NCBI GenBank assembly: GCA_965276785.1
Contig: OZ255629.1
Span: 1,922,001-1,986,000, forward strand
Direction of reading: 5' to 3'
From: LMUY01 sp965276785
Lineage (GTDB): Bacteria; Pseudomonadota; Alphaproteobacteria; Acetobacterales; Acetobacteraceae
Length of the DNA stretch: 64,000 nt
The translations under genes were made by a program, and so were the position numbers. Positions 8,232 through 16,720 of this stretch are shown piece after piece. Each line of letters opens with the position of its first letter. The first letter of the stretch is position 1. Below the pieces are notes generated by a model. It ran no database searches and had not been told where the DNA came from. It was given only the letters and a program-made list of their open reading frames with translations.

Positions 8232-9182
8232 ATGACCATTCGCTACGCCTTTAGCCAGCCAACCATCCCAGCGGCCGAGGCCGTGAGCGGCGACCTCCTG
8301 CGCCTGCTGACCGACCATAGTCCGGACGTGACATTGCTGGCCCAATCAGATGCGCGCTGCCGTTACGCCACCCCCGCCAGCGCAATGGTTTTGGGCCGCA
8401 CCCCAACCGAGATGGCGGGCTTTGACCTGCGGGAGCTCGCGGTCGAGCCGGACCGCGAGGCGCTGGAGGATTTGTTCGTCCGCCTGAACAGCGGCGAGCC
8501 CGCCGTCAGCGCCGAATTCCGCGTCCAGCACGCCGGCCAGCTCTCCTGGATTGAGGTCATCGGCCGCCGCCTGCCCGGGGCTGCTGGCGCGGTGCTCTGC
8601 CTGCGGGATATTTCCGGGCGCAAACAAGGCCAGGCAGTGATGGAGGAGGCCAACAGCCTGCTGCGGCACCGGGCCGCCACCGATACGGTAACCGGCCTGC
8701 TGAACCGGGACCACCTGGTCGCCACGCTCGAGCGCGAGGTCCGCCGCGCCCAGCGGGACCAGACCCAACTGGCCGTCCTGGCGCTTGGCTTGACCGAGTT
8801 TCGCCGCTTCACCGACCTTTATGGCTGGGAGGCTGCGGACGGCGCTATGCGTGCCGTGGCCGAGTCGATCGGCGCTGCGCTTCACCGCCCGGCCGATAGC
8901 GCCGGCCGGTTGGACAGCGATGAATTCGCCATCTTGTTGCCGTCGACAAACGCCGAGCAGGCCGCAACCATTGCTCGCCGGGTGCTGGCGGCGGTTGACG
9001 CGCTCGCAATTGCGCATGCTGGCGCAACGGCGGGGCAACTCGCGGCTGCGACCGGAACCGCACTCTGCACGTCGGGGTCGGACGGGCTGAGTCTGCTAAG
9101 GGAGGCCCATTGCGCGATGCGCACCGCGCGCGGCGAGCGGGTCGGCGTCTGTATCCTGGAGCGCGGCGCCGCCGTCGCGTGA
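8232..9182 (+). CDS. PAS protein with degenerate GGDEF domain
   Basis: A 316-residue soluble signalling protein. A PAS domain covers about residues 25-128 and ends in VLCLRDISGRKQ. A GGDEF-fold domain covers about 145-310 (start ATDTVTGLLNRDHL). The active-site loop reads RLDSDEFAILL, with DS at 228-229 in place of GG. The usual metal-binding LDIDHF reads LGLTEF (185-190), and the His of NDxxGH is replaced by Trp. These changes make diguanylate cyclase activity unlikely; a sensory or GTP/c-di-GMP binding role is possible. ATG 8232 follows GGAGAGG; the longer frame from 8127 overlaps the HIT gene and is not preferred. Confidence 0.88.
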   Translation: MTIRYAFSQPTIPAAEAVSGDLLRLLTDHSPDVTLLAQSDARCRYATPASAMVLGRTPTEMAGFDLRELAVEPDREALEDLFVRLNSGEPAVSAEFRVQHAGQLSWIEVIGRRLPGAAGAVLCLRDISGRKQGQAVMEEANSLLRHRAATDTVTGLLNRDHLVATLEREVRRAQRDQTQLAVLALGLTEFRRFTDLYGWEAADGAMRAVAESIGAALHRPADSAGRLDSDEFAILLPSTNAEQAATIARRVLAAVDALAIAHAGATAGQLAAATGTALCTSGSDGLSLLREAHCAMRTARGERVGVCILERGAAVA

Positions 9183-9242
9183 CGGCCGGCTCGCGTCCAT
9201 GGACCTGCTCCGGGCATTGTGGCGCAAACTACAGAGGCGATC

Positions 9243-10007
9243 CTACCCCAGCCGCGGCTGCCCATTCGACGCGCTCACGCCACCATCGACCGGCAGGTTC
9301 ACCCCCGTCACGAAACGGGCGTCCTCGCTCGCCAGGAACGCGATCACGTCGGCGATCTCCGCCGGTTCGGCCGCGCGGCCCAGCGCGATGCGGTCGATGA
9401 ACTTGGCCATCATCTCGGGATTGCCGGTAACGCTCTCTGCCATCTCGGTCGCGGTCAGGCTGGGGTTCACCGCATTGACGCGCACGCCCCGCGCGCCGAA
9501 CTCCAGCGCCAGCGCCCGGGTGAGGTTGGTCACCGCGCCCTTGGATGCGTCGTAGAAGCTCAAGCCCCAGTCGCCGCCCAAGCCGGACACGGACGACACG
9601 TTCACCACGTTGCCACGGCTGGCCAGCAGGTGCGGCATGGCGGCGCGGATGCAGAAAATGACGCCGTCGATGTTGGTGGCCATCATGTTGCGCCAAGCGT
9701 CCTTGGCGGTGTCCATGAAGCCACCGAACGCTGCCGCTCCGGCGTTATTCACCAGGACATCGAGGCCGCCAAAGCGCGCCACCGCCGCGGCAACCAGGGC
9801 GTCGCAGGCGGCTTCGTCGGTGACGTCGGTCGGCTGCAGCAGCACTCGATCCCCCGGCAACCCGGCGGCCGCTTCCGCCAGCTTGCCAGCGCGCCGGCCG
9901 GCAAGCACCACGGCGGCGCCGCCCCACACGAAGCGGCGCGCGGTCGCCGCGCCGATGCCGGTGCCTGCGCCGGTGACAATGACGGTTTTTCCGGTGAAAT
10001 CGGCCAT
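9243..10007 (-). CDS. SDR-family NAD(P)-dependent oxidoreductase
   Basis: A 254-residue classical short-chain dehydrogenase/reductase. The cofactor motif is TGAGTGIG (residues 12-19), the structural NNAG follows, and the catalytic Ser-Tyr-Lys lie in SSVSGLGG and SFYDASKGA. The substrate loop SLTATEMAESVTGNPEMM is unlike FabG, and the C-terminal FVTGVNLPVDGGV is typical. It is divergent from larC by about 110 bases and convergent with the GGDEF gene. Nothing ties it to nickel-pincer synthesis, so the substrate is unknown. Confidence 0.88.
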   Translation of the reverse strand: MADFTGKTVIVTGAGTGIGAATARRFVWGGAAVVLAGRRAGKLAEAAAGLPGDRVLLQPTDVTDEAACDALVAAAVARFGGLDVLVNNAGAAAFGGFMDTAKDAWRNMMATNIDGVIFCIRAAMPHLLASRGNVVNVSSVSGLGGDWGLSFYDASKGAVTNLTRALALEFGARGVRVNAVNPSLTATEMAESVTGNPEMMAKFIDRIALGRAAEPAEIADVIAFLASEDARFVTGVNLPVDGGVSASNGQPRLG

Positions 10008-10118
10008 GATCAGAGGTCTCCTAAGTGGGCGGCGGCGCAGCCGCGCCGTGGATTACAGTCGAGGCAGCTTTGGCCACCGCCCGGCGTTAGCCTCCGGATT
10101 ATCCAGAGGTAGGCAGGC

Positions 10119-11333
10119 ATGCGGCATATCCAACTTCATCCGCTGGGCGGCGTGGCGGGGGACATGGCAGTCGCGTGCCTGCTGGACGCGTTCCCCGAGC
10201 ATGGCGAGGCCGCCATCGCCGCGGCCGAGCAACTCTCCGGCGCGCCCTGCCGGCTTACGCCCCATGCCGACGGCGTGCTCACCGGCTGCCGTTTCCTGGT
10301 GGATGCGCGCGGCGGCCATGTTCATCATGACCATGTCCACTGGTCCGCCATTCGCCGCCGGCTCGCAGACTCGCAATTACCCGGCCCCGTGCAGCAGCAC
10401 GCCATCGGTATTTTTACCGTATTGGCAGAGGCCGAGGGCCGGGTGCACGGTCGCCACCCCGACGAGGTGGTGTTTCACGAGGTGGGCGCCGCAGACTCGA
10501 TCGCCGACATCGTGGCCGCCGCCAGCATCGTCGCCGCAGTCTCTCCCGCCTCGTGGAGCTGCCTGCCGCTCCCCCTGGGCGGCGGCACGGTGCAGACCGC
10601 GCACGGCGTCATGCCGGTGCCCACGCCAGCCACCGCGCTGCTGCTGGAAGGGTTTGCCATCGCCGATGACGGCATCGGCGGCGAGCGGGTGACCCCCACG
10701 GGCGCCGCGATCCTGCGTTACCTCGGCTGCCACACCGCCGCGCCGCTCGCGGGCACGCTGCGGCGCAGCGGCACCGGCTTCGGCACCCGAACCCTGCCCG
10801 GCCGCAGCAATTGCCTCCGTGCCCTGGTGTTCGAGGCCGACGAAGCGGAGGCAATCGGCCATCGCGATCTGGCCGTGGTGAGCTTCGAGGTGGACGACCA
10901 ATCAGGCGAGGACCTCGCCATCGGGCTTGATCGTGTGCGCGCCCTTGCCGGCGTTCACGATGTCGTGCAAATACCATGCTTCGGCAAGAAATCACGACTC
11001 GGAGTTCACATTCAGGTGTTAACCACACCCTCGGCGATGACGTATGTAGTCGAAGCCTGCTTCCGCGAAACCACCACCATTGGGCTACGGACCCACCTGG
11101 TGCAGGGGCAGGCTCTGGCGCGGCAATCGTCGCAGATCGATCTGGCGGGGCAATCAGTGCCGGTCAAAGCGGTGATGCGACCCTCCGAAGGTGGGACCAT
11201 CGTCATGACGGCCAAAGCGGAGGCAAATCACGTGTATGGCATGGCGGGACATAGCGAGCGGACGCGGCTCCGGCGGGACGCCGAAGCGTTGGCATTGCGG
11301 CAGTTGGGCGAAGCCCAGCGGGGCCCGAAATGA
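10119..11333 (+). CDS. larC: Nickel-pincer cofactor biosynthesis protein LarC
   Basis: A 404-residue LarC (DUF111). In the characterised Lactobacillus system LarC is a CTP-dependent cyclometallase that inserts nickel into the pyridinium bisthiocarboxylate mononucleotide. The N-terminus HLHPLGGVAGDM-like motif (HPLGGVAGDMAVACLLDAF) and the His-rich GGHVHHDHVHW around residues 66-76 are characteristic. VVFHEVGAADSIADIV and the C-terminal DUF111 region complete it. It is one continuous frame, unlike L. plantarum where a frameshift joins LarC1 and LarC2. The stop overlaps the larE start (ATGA), so translation is coupled. Confidence 0.93.
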   Translation: MRHIQLHPLGGVAGDMAVACLLDAFPEHGEAAIAAAEQLSGAPCRLTPHADGVLTGCRFLVDARGGHVHHDHVHWSAIRRRLADSQLPGPVQQHAIGIFTVLAEAEGRVHGRHPDEVVFHEVGAADSIADIVAAASIVAAVSPASWSCLPLPLGGGTVQTAHGVMPVPTPATALLLEGFAIADDGIGGERVTPTGAAILRYLGCHTAAPLAGTLRRSGTGFGTRTLPGRSNCLRALVFEADEAEAIGHRDLAVVSFEVDDQSGEDLAIGLDRVRALAGVHDVVQIPCFGKKSRLGVHIQVLTTPSAMTYVVEACFRETTTIGLRTHLVQGQALARQSSQIDLAGQSVPVKAVMRPSEGGTIVMTAKAEANHVYGMAGHSERTRLRRDAEALALRQLGEAQRGPK

Positions 11334-12130
11334 CGCCGCATGACCGCCTGCGGGACGTTCTGCGCGGGTTCAGCCGCCTGGCCGTTGCGGTGAGCGGCGG
11401 GGTGGACAGCCTGACCCTGGCCACCGCGGCCCACCGCACCCTCGGCGGCGCGGTGACAATGCATCACGCCACCTCCCCCGCCGTCCCGCCCGAAGCCACC
11501 GAGCGCACCCGGGCGCTGGCAGCGCGCGAAGGCTGGCGGCTGGACGTGTTCGATGCCGGCGAGTTCAGTGACCCAGCCTACCGCGCCAATCCGGTCAATC
11601 GCTGCTTCTTCTGCAAGACTAACCTTTACGGCGCCGTGGCCGGGCGCACCACCGACCCGATCGCCTCCGGCACCAACCTCGACGATCTGGGGGATTACCG
11701 TCCCGGGCTAGAGGCAGCCAAGCAGCACAATGTGCGTCACCCGCTGGTGGAGGCGCAGATCGACAAGCGCACCGTGCGGCTGCTGGCGGCGGACCTCGGG
11801 ATGGGCATCCTGGCGGAGCTGCCCTCCGCACCCTGCTTGTCCAGCCGGGTGGAAACCGGCATTCGCATCGAAGCGCCCGTATTGGCAATGGTGCACGCGG
11901 TGGAAAAGCTGGTGTCGCGTGAGCTCTCACCGCGCACCGTACGCTGCCGGGTTCGCGCGGGCGGCGTGGTGGTGGAGTTGGACGAGGACTCGCTGATCGC
12001 CCTGCACGAAGGGCGCAAGCAATCGTTGCAACGCGAACTCGAGCAGATGGCGGGGGCGGCCGGGTTGGCGGGGACAGTCGCCTTTGCCGCCTACCGCACC
12101 GGCAGCGCCTTTCTGCGGAGCGCCTCATGA
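11330..12130 (+). CDS. larE: ATP-dependent sacrificial sulphur transferase LarE
   Basis: A 266-residue PP-loop enzyme that adenylates the pyridinium biscarboxylate mononucleotide and transfers sulphur. The ATP motif is AVSGGVDSLTLA (residues 20-31). NPVNRCFFCKTNLY and PSAPCLSSRVETG follow. Cys169 in the latter aligns with the sacrificial Cys of L. plantarum LarE, which gives up its sulphur and becomes dehydroalanine. NRCFFCKT adds further cysteines, so a Fe-S-dependent catalytic LarE variant cannot be excluded. Both ends overlap neighbours by four bases. Confidence 0.93.
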   Translation: MTPHDRLRDVLRGFSRLAVAVSGGVDSLTLATAAHRTLGGAVTMHHATSPAVPPEATERTRALAAREGWRLDVFDAGEFSDPAYRANPVNRCFFCKTNLYGAVAGRTTDPIASGTNLDDLGDYRPGLEAAKQHNVRHPLVEAQIDKRTVRLLAADLGMGILAELPSAPCLSSRVETGIRIEAPVLAMVHAVEKLVSRELSPRTVRCRVRAGGVVVELDEDSLIALHEGRKQSLQRELEQMAGAAGLAGTVAFAAYRTGSAFLRSAS

Positions 12131-12161
12131 ACGTCGGTCCTGCGGAGCGCCTCATGAACGT
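12113..12161 (+). repeat. 27-base-period tandem duplication at larE/larB junction
   Basis: A 22-base block at 12113-12134 recurs exactly at 12140-12161; the 5 bases that complete the first period differ from those after the second. Each copy carries a GGAG sequence followed by CGCCTC-ATG. The period is a multiple of three, so both ATG codons (12127 and 12154) are in the larB frame. Confidence 0.9.
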
Positions 12162-12822
12162 TGATGTCACCTCCACCGAGTTCGTGCTCGATGAAATCCG
12201 CACGGCGCGGCTTGGGTTTGGCGAGGCGGTGTTTTGTGCTGGCAAGTCGGCGCCACAGATCGCCGCCATCGTCGACCATGCCACCGTGCCGATGCTGCTC
12301 ACCCGGCTGGACGCCGCCAAGTTCGCCGCCCTGCCGGAACGCCAGCAGGCGGCGCTCGACTACGATACGGTATCCTGCACCGCCTTCTCCGGCGCGCCCC
12401 TACCCACCAGCGGCCCGGCCCAGGTCGCCATCGTCACGGCGGGAACCTCGGACGTCCCCGTGGCGCGAGAGGCCATGCGCACTCTGGCGTTCCAGGGCCA
12501 TGATGCCCGGCTGGTGGCCGATGTCGGTGTCGCCGGGTTGTGGCGGCTGCTGCGGCGGCTGGACGACTTGCGCTCGGCCCGGGTGGTGATCGTGGCAGCC
12601 GGGATGGATGCGGCGCTGCCCAGCGTGCTTGGGGGTTTGGTGGGCGGGGTGATCATCGCGGTGCCCACCTCGGTCGGCTATGGGGTCGCCGCCGGCGGAC
12701 AGACGGCGCTGAACTCGATCCTGGCGAGTTGCGCGCCGGGCATCGTGACGGTGAACATCGACAACGGCTATGGCGCGGGAATTGCGGCGTTGCGCGTGCT
12801 TGGGGTCGCGGCCTCGGCTTAA
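12127..12822 (+). CDS. larB: Nickel-pincer cofactor biosynthesis carboxylase LarB
   Basis: A 231-residue LarB, which carboxylates and hydrolyses nicotinic acid adenine dinucleotide to the biscarboxylate mononucleotide, the first step of the pathway. The C-terminal half resembles PurE: VAIVTAGTSDVPVAREA, RVVIVAAGMDAALPSVLGGL and PTSVGYGVAAGG. The N-terminal ARLGFGEAVFCAGKSAPQI is also diagnostic. Two starts are possible: ATG 12127, overlapping the larE stop, or ATG 12154, which gives a protein nine residues shorter that begins MNVDVTSTEFVLDEIR. The duplicated ribosome site supports either. Confidence 0.93.
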   Translation: MNVGPAERLMNVDVTSTEFVLDEIRTARLGFGEAVFCAGKSAPQIAAIVDHATVPMLLTRLDAAKFAALPERQQAALDYDTVSCTAFSGAPLPTSGPAQVAIVTAGTSDVPVAREAMRTLAFQGHDARLVADVGVAGLWRLLRRLDDLRSARVVIVAAGMDAALPSVLGGLVGGVIIAVPTSVGYGVAAGGQTALNSILASCAPGIVTVNIDNGYGAGIAALRVLGVAASA

Positions 12823-12885
12823 AGCATCATCGGCACAAACGCGATGAGCGACCGATAAAGAGGCTCGCCAAAACAAAGAGCCAGG

Positions 12886-12928
12886 GCATGTTCGGGCAGT
12901 TTTACCACTGCATTCGCTCCGAACATGC
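12886..12928. terminator. Hairpin between larB and the phosphoribosyltransferase
   Basis: gcatgttcgg (12886-12895) pairs with ccgaacatgc (12919-12928) across 23 bases, between two convergent genes. The right arm runs into the stop codon at 12930-12932. No U-tract follows, so it may be an intergenic repeat used as a terminator. Confidence 0.5.
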
Positions 12929-12929
12929 T

Positions 12930-13568
12930 CTAGCCGCTAGCCCAACCGCCTTCCACGCGGGCAAAGGCGGGCGTGCTGAACGCCGAGCGGAGCGGGAGGC
13001 CCGGCGGCCAAGCGGCGCGCCAGCGCTCGGTCTGCGCCATCGCCACCGCGGCAGCGACCGGCTGCACCGCCGCGGCCTGCAGCAGGGTGAGCCCAGCCAG
13101 CATCGAGGCGCCGGTGCTGATCACGTCGTCCACCAGCAGCACGCGCCGGCCGGACAAGCGGGGCAGCAGGCGAGGGTCCAGCCAGAGGCGCCGCCCGGGC
13201 TGCGGCGAGGTGATCGAGGTCGTGCCAGCCGAGAACCGCTCCTCATACCAGACCTTGCGGGTAAACCCTGGTGCGACCCAATGCGTGTGGCCCAGCGCGC
13301 GCGCCACGCCCTGGCCGAACACATGGCCCAAAGTTGGCAAACCGACCACCACCTCAACCCGGTCGGCCGCTACAGCCGCAGCCATCCAGGCCGAGAGCCG
13401 GTCGGCGACAGCAAAGGAGGCCTGGTTGGCGATCAGCCCAGCGACTGCGAACTCCCCCATGTCGCGCAACGGCAGCAGCAGCGCCGAGCCGTCCGGCATC
13501 GCCGCCTCATAATGCGCCGTCCAGATCGGCGGCAAAGCGCGCGGCTGCACGAACTCCTGCCAGAACAT
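12930..13568 (-). CDS. Predicted phosphoribosyltransferase coupled to adenine deaminase
   Basis: A 212-residue type I phosphoribosyltransferase. The PRPP-binding motif VLLVDDVISTGAS lies at about residues 144-156, preceded by VVVGLPTLGHVFGQGVARALG. It lacks the signatures of adenine, hypoxanthine-guanine or orotate enzymes that I know, so the base is unassigned. Its ATG at 13568 overlaps the adenine deaminase stop by one base (TGATG). A GTG one codon earlier is also possible. The coupling suggests purine salvage, with hypoxanthine from Ade as an obvious but unproven substrate. Confidence 0.8.
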   Translation of the reverse strand: MFWQEFVQPRALPPIWTAHYEAAMPDGSALLLPLRDMGEFAVAGLIANQASFAVADRLSAWMAAAVAADRVEVVVGLPTLGHVFGQGVARALGHTHWVAPGFTRKVWYEERFSAGTTSITSPQPGRRLWLDPRLLPRLSGRRVLLVDDVISTGASMLAGLTLLQAAAVQPVAAAVAMAQTERWRAAWPPGLPLRSAFSTPAFARVEGGWASG

Positions 13569-15325
13569 CACCGGGCGTTGACCAGGGCTGAGGAATAGAT
13601 GGTGCCGGTCGAGCCATCGGTGATGCCCATGTCCGTCACGTGAGGCCCGGGATTGCAGGCCAGGGAGGCGCCGACCAATGCCTTGAAGGTCAGCAAGGGT
13701 GGTTGCCAGTCCACGATGGCGTCCGCTGCCTCGCGAAGCGCCGCGAAGTTTGCCGCGACGGTCGTGGCGGGCGCGTCGGACACCAGGCCGCAGACCGGCA
13801 GCGGCAACACCGCCTGCACCCTGCCTCCCGATGCGACCGCCATCCCGCCGCCAGCCGCGGTGACGGCATTGGCAGCGGCCGCCAAATCCAGCGGGTCGCG
13901 GCCGAACACCACGAGGTTGTGGCTGTCATGCGACACGGTGGTGGCGATGGCGCCGCGCCAGCTGCCCCAGTCCCGCAGCACCCCCATCACCGGAACGGCT
14001 GGCGCGCGGCCATGACGATGGATGACCGCCATGAAGATGGCGCCGTCCGGCAAGCGGACTTGGCCGTGGACCACGGCAGCCTGCGCCTCGCCCCACTGCG
14101 TCGCTCGCGGCCGGTCCACCGTGCGCAGCGTGGCGGCGGTGCCACCGGCCGGGATGGCGAAGTCAGCGGGCGTGAAGTGCGGCACCTGCATCGTGCTACC
14201 GGGCAGCGGCGGCGAGGCGGCAAGCGGCGCCAGCATCTGCCCGGCTTGCGCCACCACCTCTCCCGAGGCCAGCACGGTCTGGACCGCCAGTTCCTGCAAG
14301 TCCGACAGCACGATGAGGTCGGCCCGGCGGCCCGGCGCCACCAGGCCCAAATCCCGCCGTCCCAGCCGAAGCGCGGCATGCAGCGTCGCCGCCCGCAACC
14401 CCTCCATCGCAGGCAAACCATAGCGCACCAGGCGGCGCAGCAAATCGATCACGCCGCCGCGGGCGACCAGGTCGTCCGGGAACACGTCGTCGGTGCAGAG
14501 CGTGAGCGTCGGCGGTAAATGCGGCAAACGGCACAGCACGGCGGCCGCATCGGGCAGCACGTGGTCGTGCGAGCCGCGCAGTTCCACCGTGAAGCCGGCG
14601 CGCAGCTTCTCCAGCAAGTCGTCGCCGTCCTCGATCTCGTGGTCCGACTGCAACCCGGCGGCGGCGAAGCCCTGCAACGCCGGGCCAGCCAACCCGCGAG
14701 CATGGCCGCAGACCAGCTTGCCGCTGGCCAAGCCGGCCGCCACGATGCCGCGCATCTTGGCGCCGCGGTCCAGCACGCCGCGCATGTCCATCACCTCGGC
14801 GACGCCCGCGATGTCCGGCCGGGCGAGCAACGCCTGCATGTCCGCCGGCTCGATCACCGCTCCCGCCCGTTCCAGCCCGGGCGCGGAAGGCACGCAGGAA
14901 GGCGCCAACACCAGCACGCGCAACGGAAGAGCCCGCACCGCATCCGCCGCCCAAGCCACTCCAGCCATCCCGAGCACGTTGCCCAATTCGTGCGGGTCCC
15001 AGCAGATGGAGGTGGTGCCTTGTGCCAGCACCACTTCCGCGTAGCGGCGCGGTGTCACCATCGAGCTTTCGATGTGCAGATGCGTGTCGATCAGGCCGGG
15101 CGCCACGATGCCGCTCACGCCCAAGCTGCGTGCCGCGTCGGTGCGAGCGCCGGGAGCGTGCACGCTGGCGATCAAAGAGCCGACGATACCGACATCGGCG
15201 GGGCGCAGCTCGCCGGTGGCCATGTCCGCCACCTGACCGCCCTGCAGCAGCAGGTCAAACGGGGCAGAGCCGCTGGCGGCGCGCACTGCCCGGTCGCGTA
15301 AGGCGGGATCATTCAAATCGGTCAT
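13568..15325 (-). CDS. ade: Adenine deaminase
   Basis: A 585-residue amidohydrolase of the Ade family that converts adenine to hypoxanthine and ammonia with a binuclear metal centre. The metal motif GLIDTHLHIESSMVTP is near residues 78-93, and CWDPHELGNVLGMAG and KLVCGHARGLAG supply further ligands. FDLLLQGGQVADMATGELRPADVGI at the start and RADLIVLSDL in the flanking beta-sandwich are typical. Length matches E. coli Ade (588). It is the first gene of a two-gene unit and is divergent from the lipoprotein gene by 160 bases. Confidence 0.95.
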   Translation of the reverse strand: MTDLNDPALRDRAVRAASGSAPFDLLLQGGQVADMATGELRPADVGIVGSLIASVHAPGARTDAARSLGVSGIVAPGLIDTHLHIESSMVTPRRYAEVVLAQGTTSICWDPHELGNVLGMAGVAWAADAVRALPLRVLVLAPSCVPSAPGLERAGAVIEPADMQALLARPDIAGVAEVMDMRGVLDRGAKMRGIVAAGLASGKLVCGHARGLAGPALQGFAAAGLQSDHEIEDGDDLLEKLRAGFTVELRGSHDHVLPDAAAVLCRLPHLPPTLTLCTDDVFPDDLVARGGVIDLLRRLVRYGLPAMEGLRAATLHAALRLGRRDLGLVAPGRRADLIVLSDLQELAVQTVLASGEVVAQAGQMLAPLAASPPLPGSTMQVPHFTPADFAIPAGGTAATLRTVDRPRATQWGEAQAAVVHGQVRLPDGAIFMAVIHRHGRAPAVPVMGVLRDWGSWRGAIATTVSHDSHNLVVFGRDPLDLAAAANAVTAAGGGMAVASGGRVQAVLPLPVCGLVSDAPATTVAANFAALREAADAIVDWQPPLLTFKALVGASLACNPGPHVTDMGITDGSTGTIYSSALVNAR

Positions 15326-15486
15326 GGCTCAAGCCCTTGGTCATGGCACAAGGCTGTGCAAGCGACATACCGCCCAATGCCGCCGCACTGCCATCAGTTT
15401 GCAACTTTCGGCTCCAAGCGCGTTGCGCCCAGAGCGGCCACCGTAATGACACGCGTGGCCCAGTCCCACGAAACGGAGGCTCATCC

Positions 15487-16032
15487 ATGCAAACAACGCA
15501 TAGTATCGTGTGGGTCGTGGCGACCCTCGCCGTCGCTGGCTGCAGCAACATCGGCGCGCAGATCAAAACTAGCGGCGCCATGGGCTCGGAGGACACCACC
15601 TACATCACAACGGCCTACGAACTCGCGCAACTGGATAACGAAGCAGGCAAGCTGGTGCCGGACAAAGCGCAGGACCCTCGGGTGGTGAACGTGTCGAGCG
15701 AGCTTGTGGACCAGGCCAGTGCCTTGTCGCCAGGTCTGACCGGCGCACTGAAGGCCCAGGGCATTGCGCCGCCGAAGCAACTACCGCCCGATGTGGCTGC
15801 TGAAGTCGCCAAGCTGCATACTCTGCAGGGTCCGGCGTTCGACCACGAGTACGTGGCCGACGAGATCGCCCTGCACAAGACGGCGGTGAGCGTGCTCGAG
15901 AAAGAACGGGCCGACACCAAGAACGGCGCCATGTTAACCCAAGTACAAGCGGAGTTGCCGGCAGTGCAGACCGATCTCGCCGCATTGCAGAGCCTGACGA
16001 CCGCTCCGAACCTGTCAGCCAGTCCCGGCTGA
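15487..16032 (+). CDS. DUF4142-like lipoprotein
   Basis: A 181-residue protein with a lipoprotein signal: a hydrophobic stretch IVWVVATLAVAGC ends in the lipobox VAGC, so it should be lipidated at Cys19. The mature part is helical, with DTTYITTAYELAQLDNEAGKL and a run like HEYVADEIALHKTAVSVLEKE that resembles the ferritin-like DUF4142 fold. DUF4142 proteins are usually periplasmic and of unknown role. GGAGG precedes ATG 15487. The family call is by pattern only. Confidence 0.7.
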   Translation: MQTTHSIVWVVATLAVAGCSNIGAQIKTSGAMGSEDTTYITTAYELAQLDNEAGKLVPDKAQDPRVVNVSSELVDQASALSPGLTGALKAQGIAPPKQLPPDVAAEVAKLHTLQGPAFDHEYVADEIALHKTAVSVLEKERADTKNGAMLTQVQAELPAVQTDLAALQSLTTAPNLSASPG

Positions 16033-16042
16033 CGGGCTGCGG

Positions 16043-16711
16043 CTAGGGCCTGGCCAAGGGCGAGCGGTCGAACTCGGCGAGCAGTCCTGCTGGATCCGGA
16101 TAGATTGCGATGCAGCCGGCGCGGCGTAAATCGGCCTCGGCAAAGCCGCCACATAGCACGCCCACGGCGCGAAGACCCGCTTTCCGGGCAGCTTCGGCGT
16201 CATACGGCGTGTCGCCAACCACCAGCATTTCACTTGGCGGAATATCGCCAAGCCGCCCAATGGCTGCCTGAAAGATGTCCGGATGCGGCTTGCTGCGTTC
16301 GGCATCGTCCGAGGAGGTTTGTGCTTCGACCAAATCCTCGATTGCCGCCGCTTGCTTATAGTATTGCAGTTCATCGTCCTTGGCAGAGGACGCCAAGACC
16401 ACGCGCACGCCTGCGCGCTGCAAACGCTCGAACAGCGCCCGCACATCCGCAAAGCCCTTGATGCTGTGCAGGTAATGCTCGGAAAGGATTTGCTTGCGAG
16501 TGGCCTCAAGCGACTCGCCGATCTTATCCAACTCGGCTTGGCTGAGAAATACCGGTAACAGCTGGTCGCCGCCTTTGCCGATTTGGCTGCGCACCGCCTC
16601 GAACTCGACGGTGTGGCCGAATGCCGCGAATGCGTCCTGCCAGGCACGGGCGTGCTGGTCGACCGAGTCAACCAGCGTGCCGTCGACGTCAAAGATCACT
16701 GCCCTCGGCAC
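16043..16711 (-). CDS. HAD-superfamily phosphatase
   Basis: A 222-residue HAD hydrolase of the phosphoglycolate phosphatase/beta-phosphoglucomutase type. Motif I is VIFDVDGTLVDSVDQH, with both catalytic Asp residues; motif II is in VVLASSAKDDELQYY; motif III Lys is in SKPHPDIF; motif IV is MLVVGDTPYDAEAARKAG. The alpha-helical cap follows motif I. Translation starts at GTG 16711. The substrate cannot be assigned, since Gph, mutase and non-specific sugar phosphatases share these motifs. SWIB lies 9 bases upstream on the same strand. Confidence 0.88.
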   Translation of the reverse strand: MPRAVIFDVDGTLVDSVDQHARAWQDAFAAFGHTVEFEAVRSQIGKGGDQLLPVFLSQAELDKIGESLEATRKQILSEHYLHSIKGFADVRALFERLQRAGVRVVLASSAKDDELQYYKQAAAIEDLVEAQTSSDDAERSKPHPDIFQAAIGRLGDIPPSEMLVVGDTPYDAEAARKAGLRAVGVLCGGFAEADLRRAGCIAIYPDPAGLLAEFDRSPLARP

Positions 16712-16720
16712 AGCCGCCTA

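Noticed and set aside
10119..11333. Programmed frameshift in larC
   Set aside because: The frame is continuous from the LarC1-like to the LarC2-like part, so no frameshift is needed.
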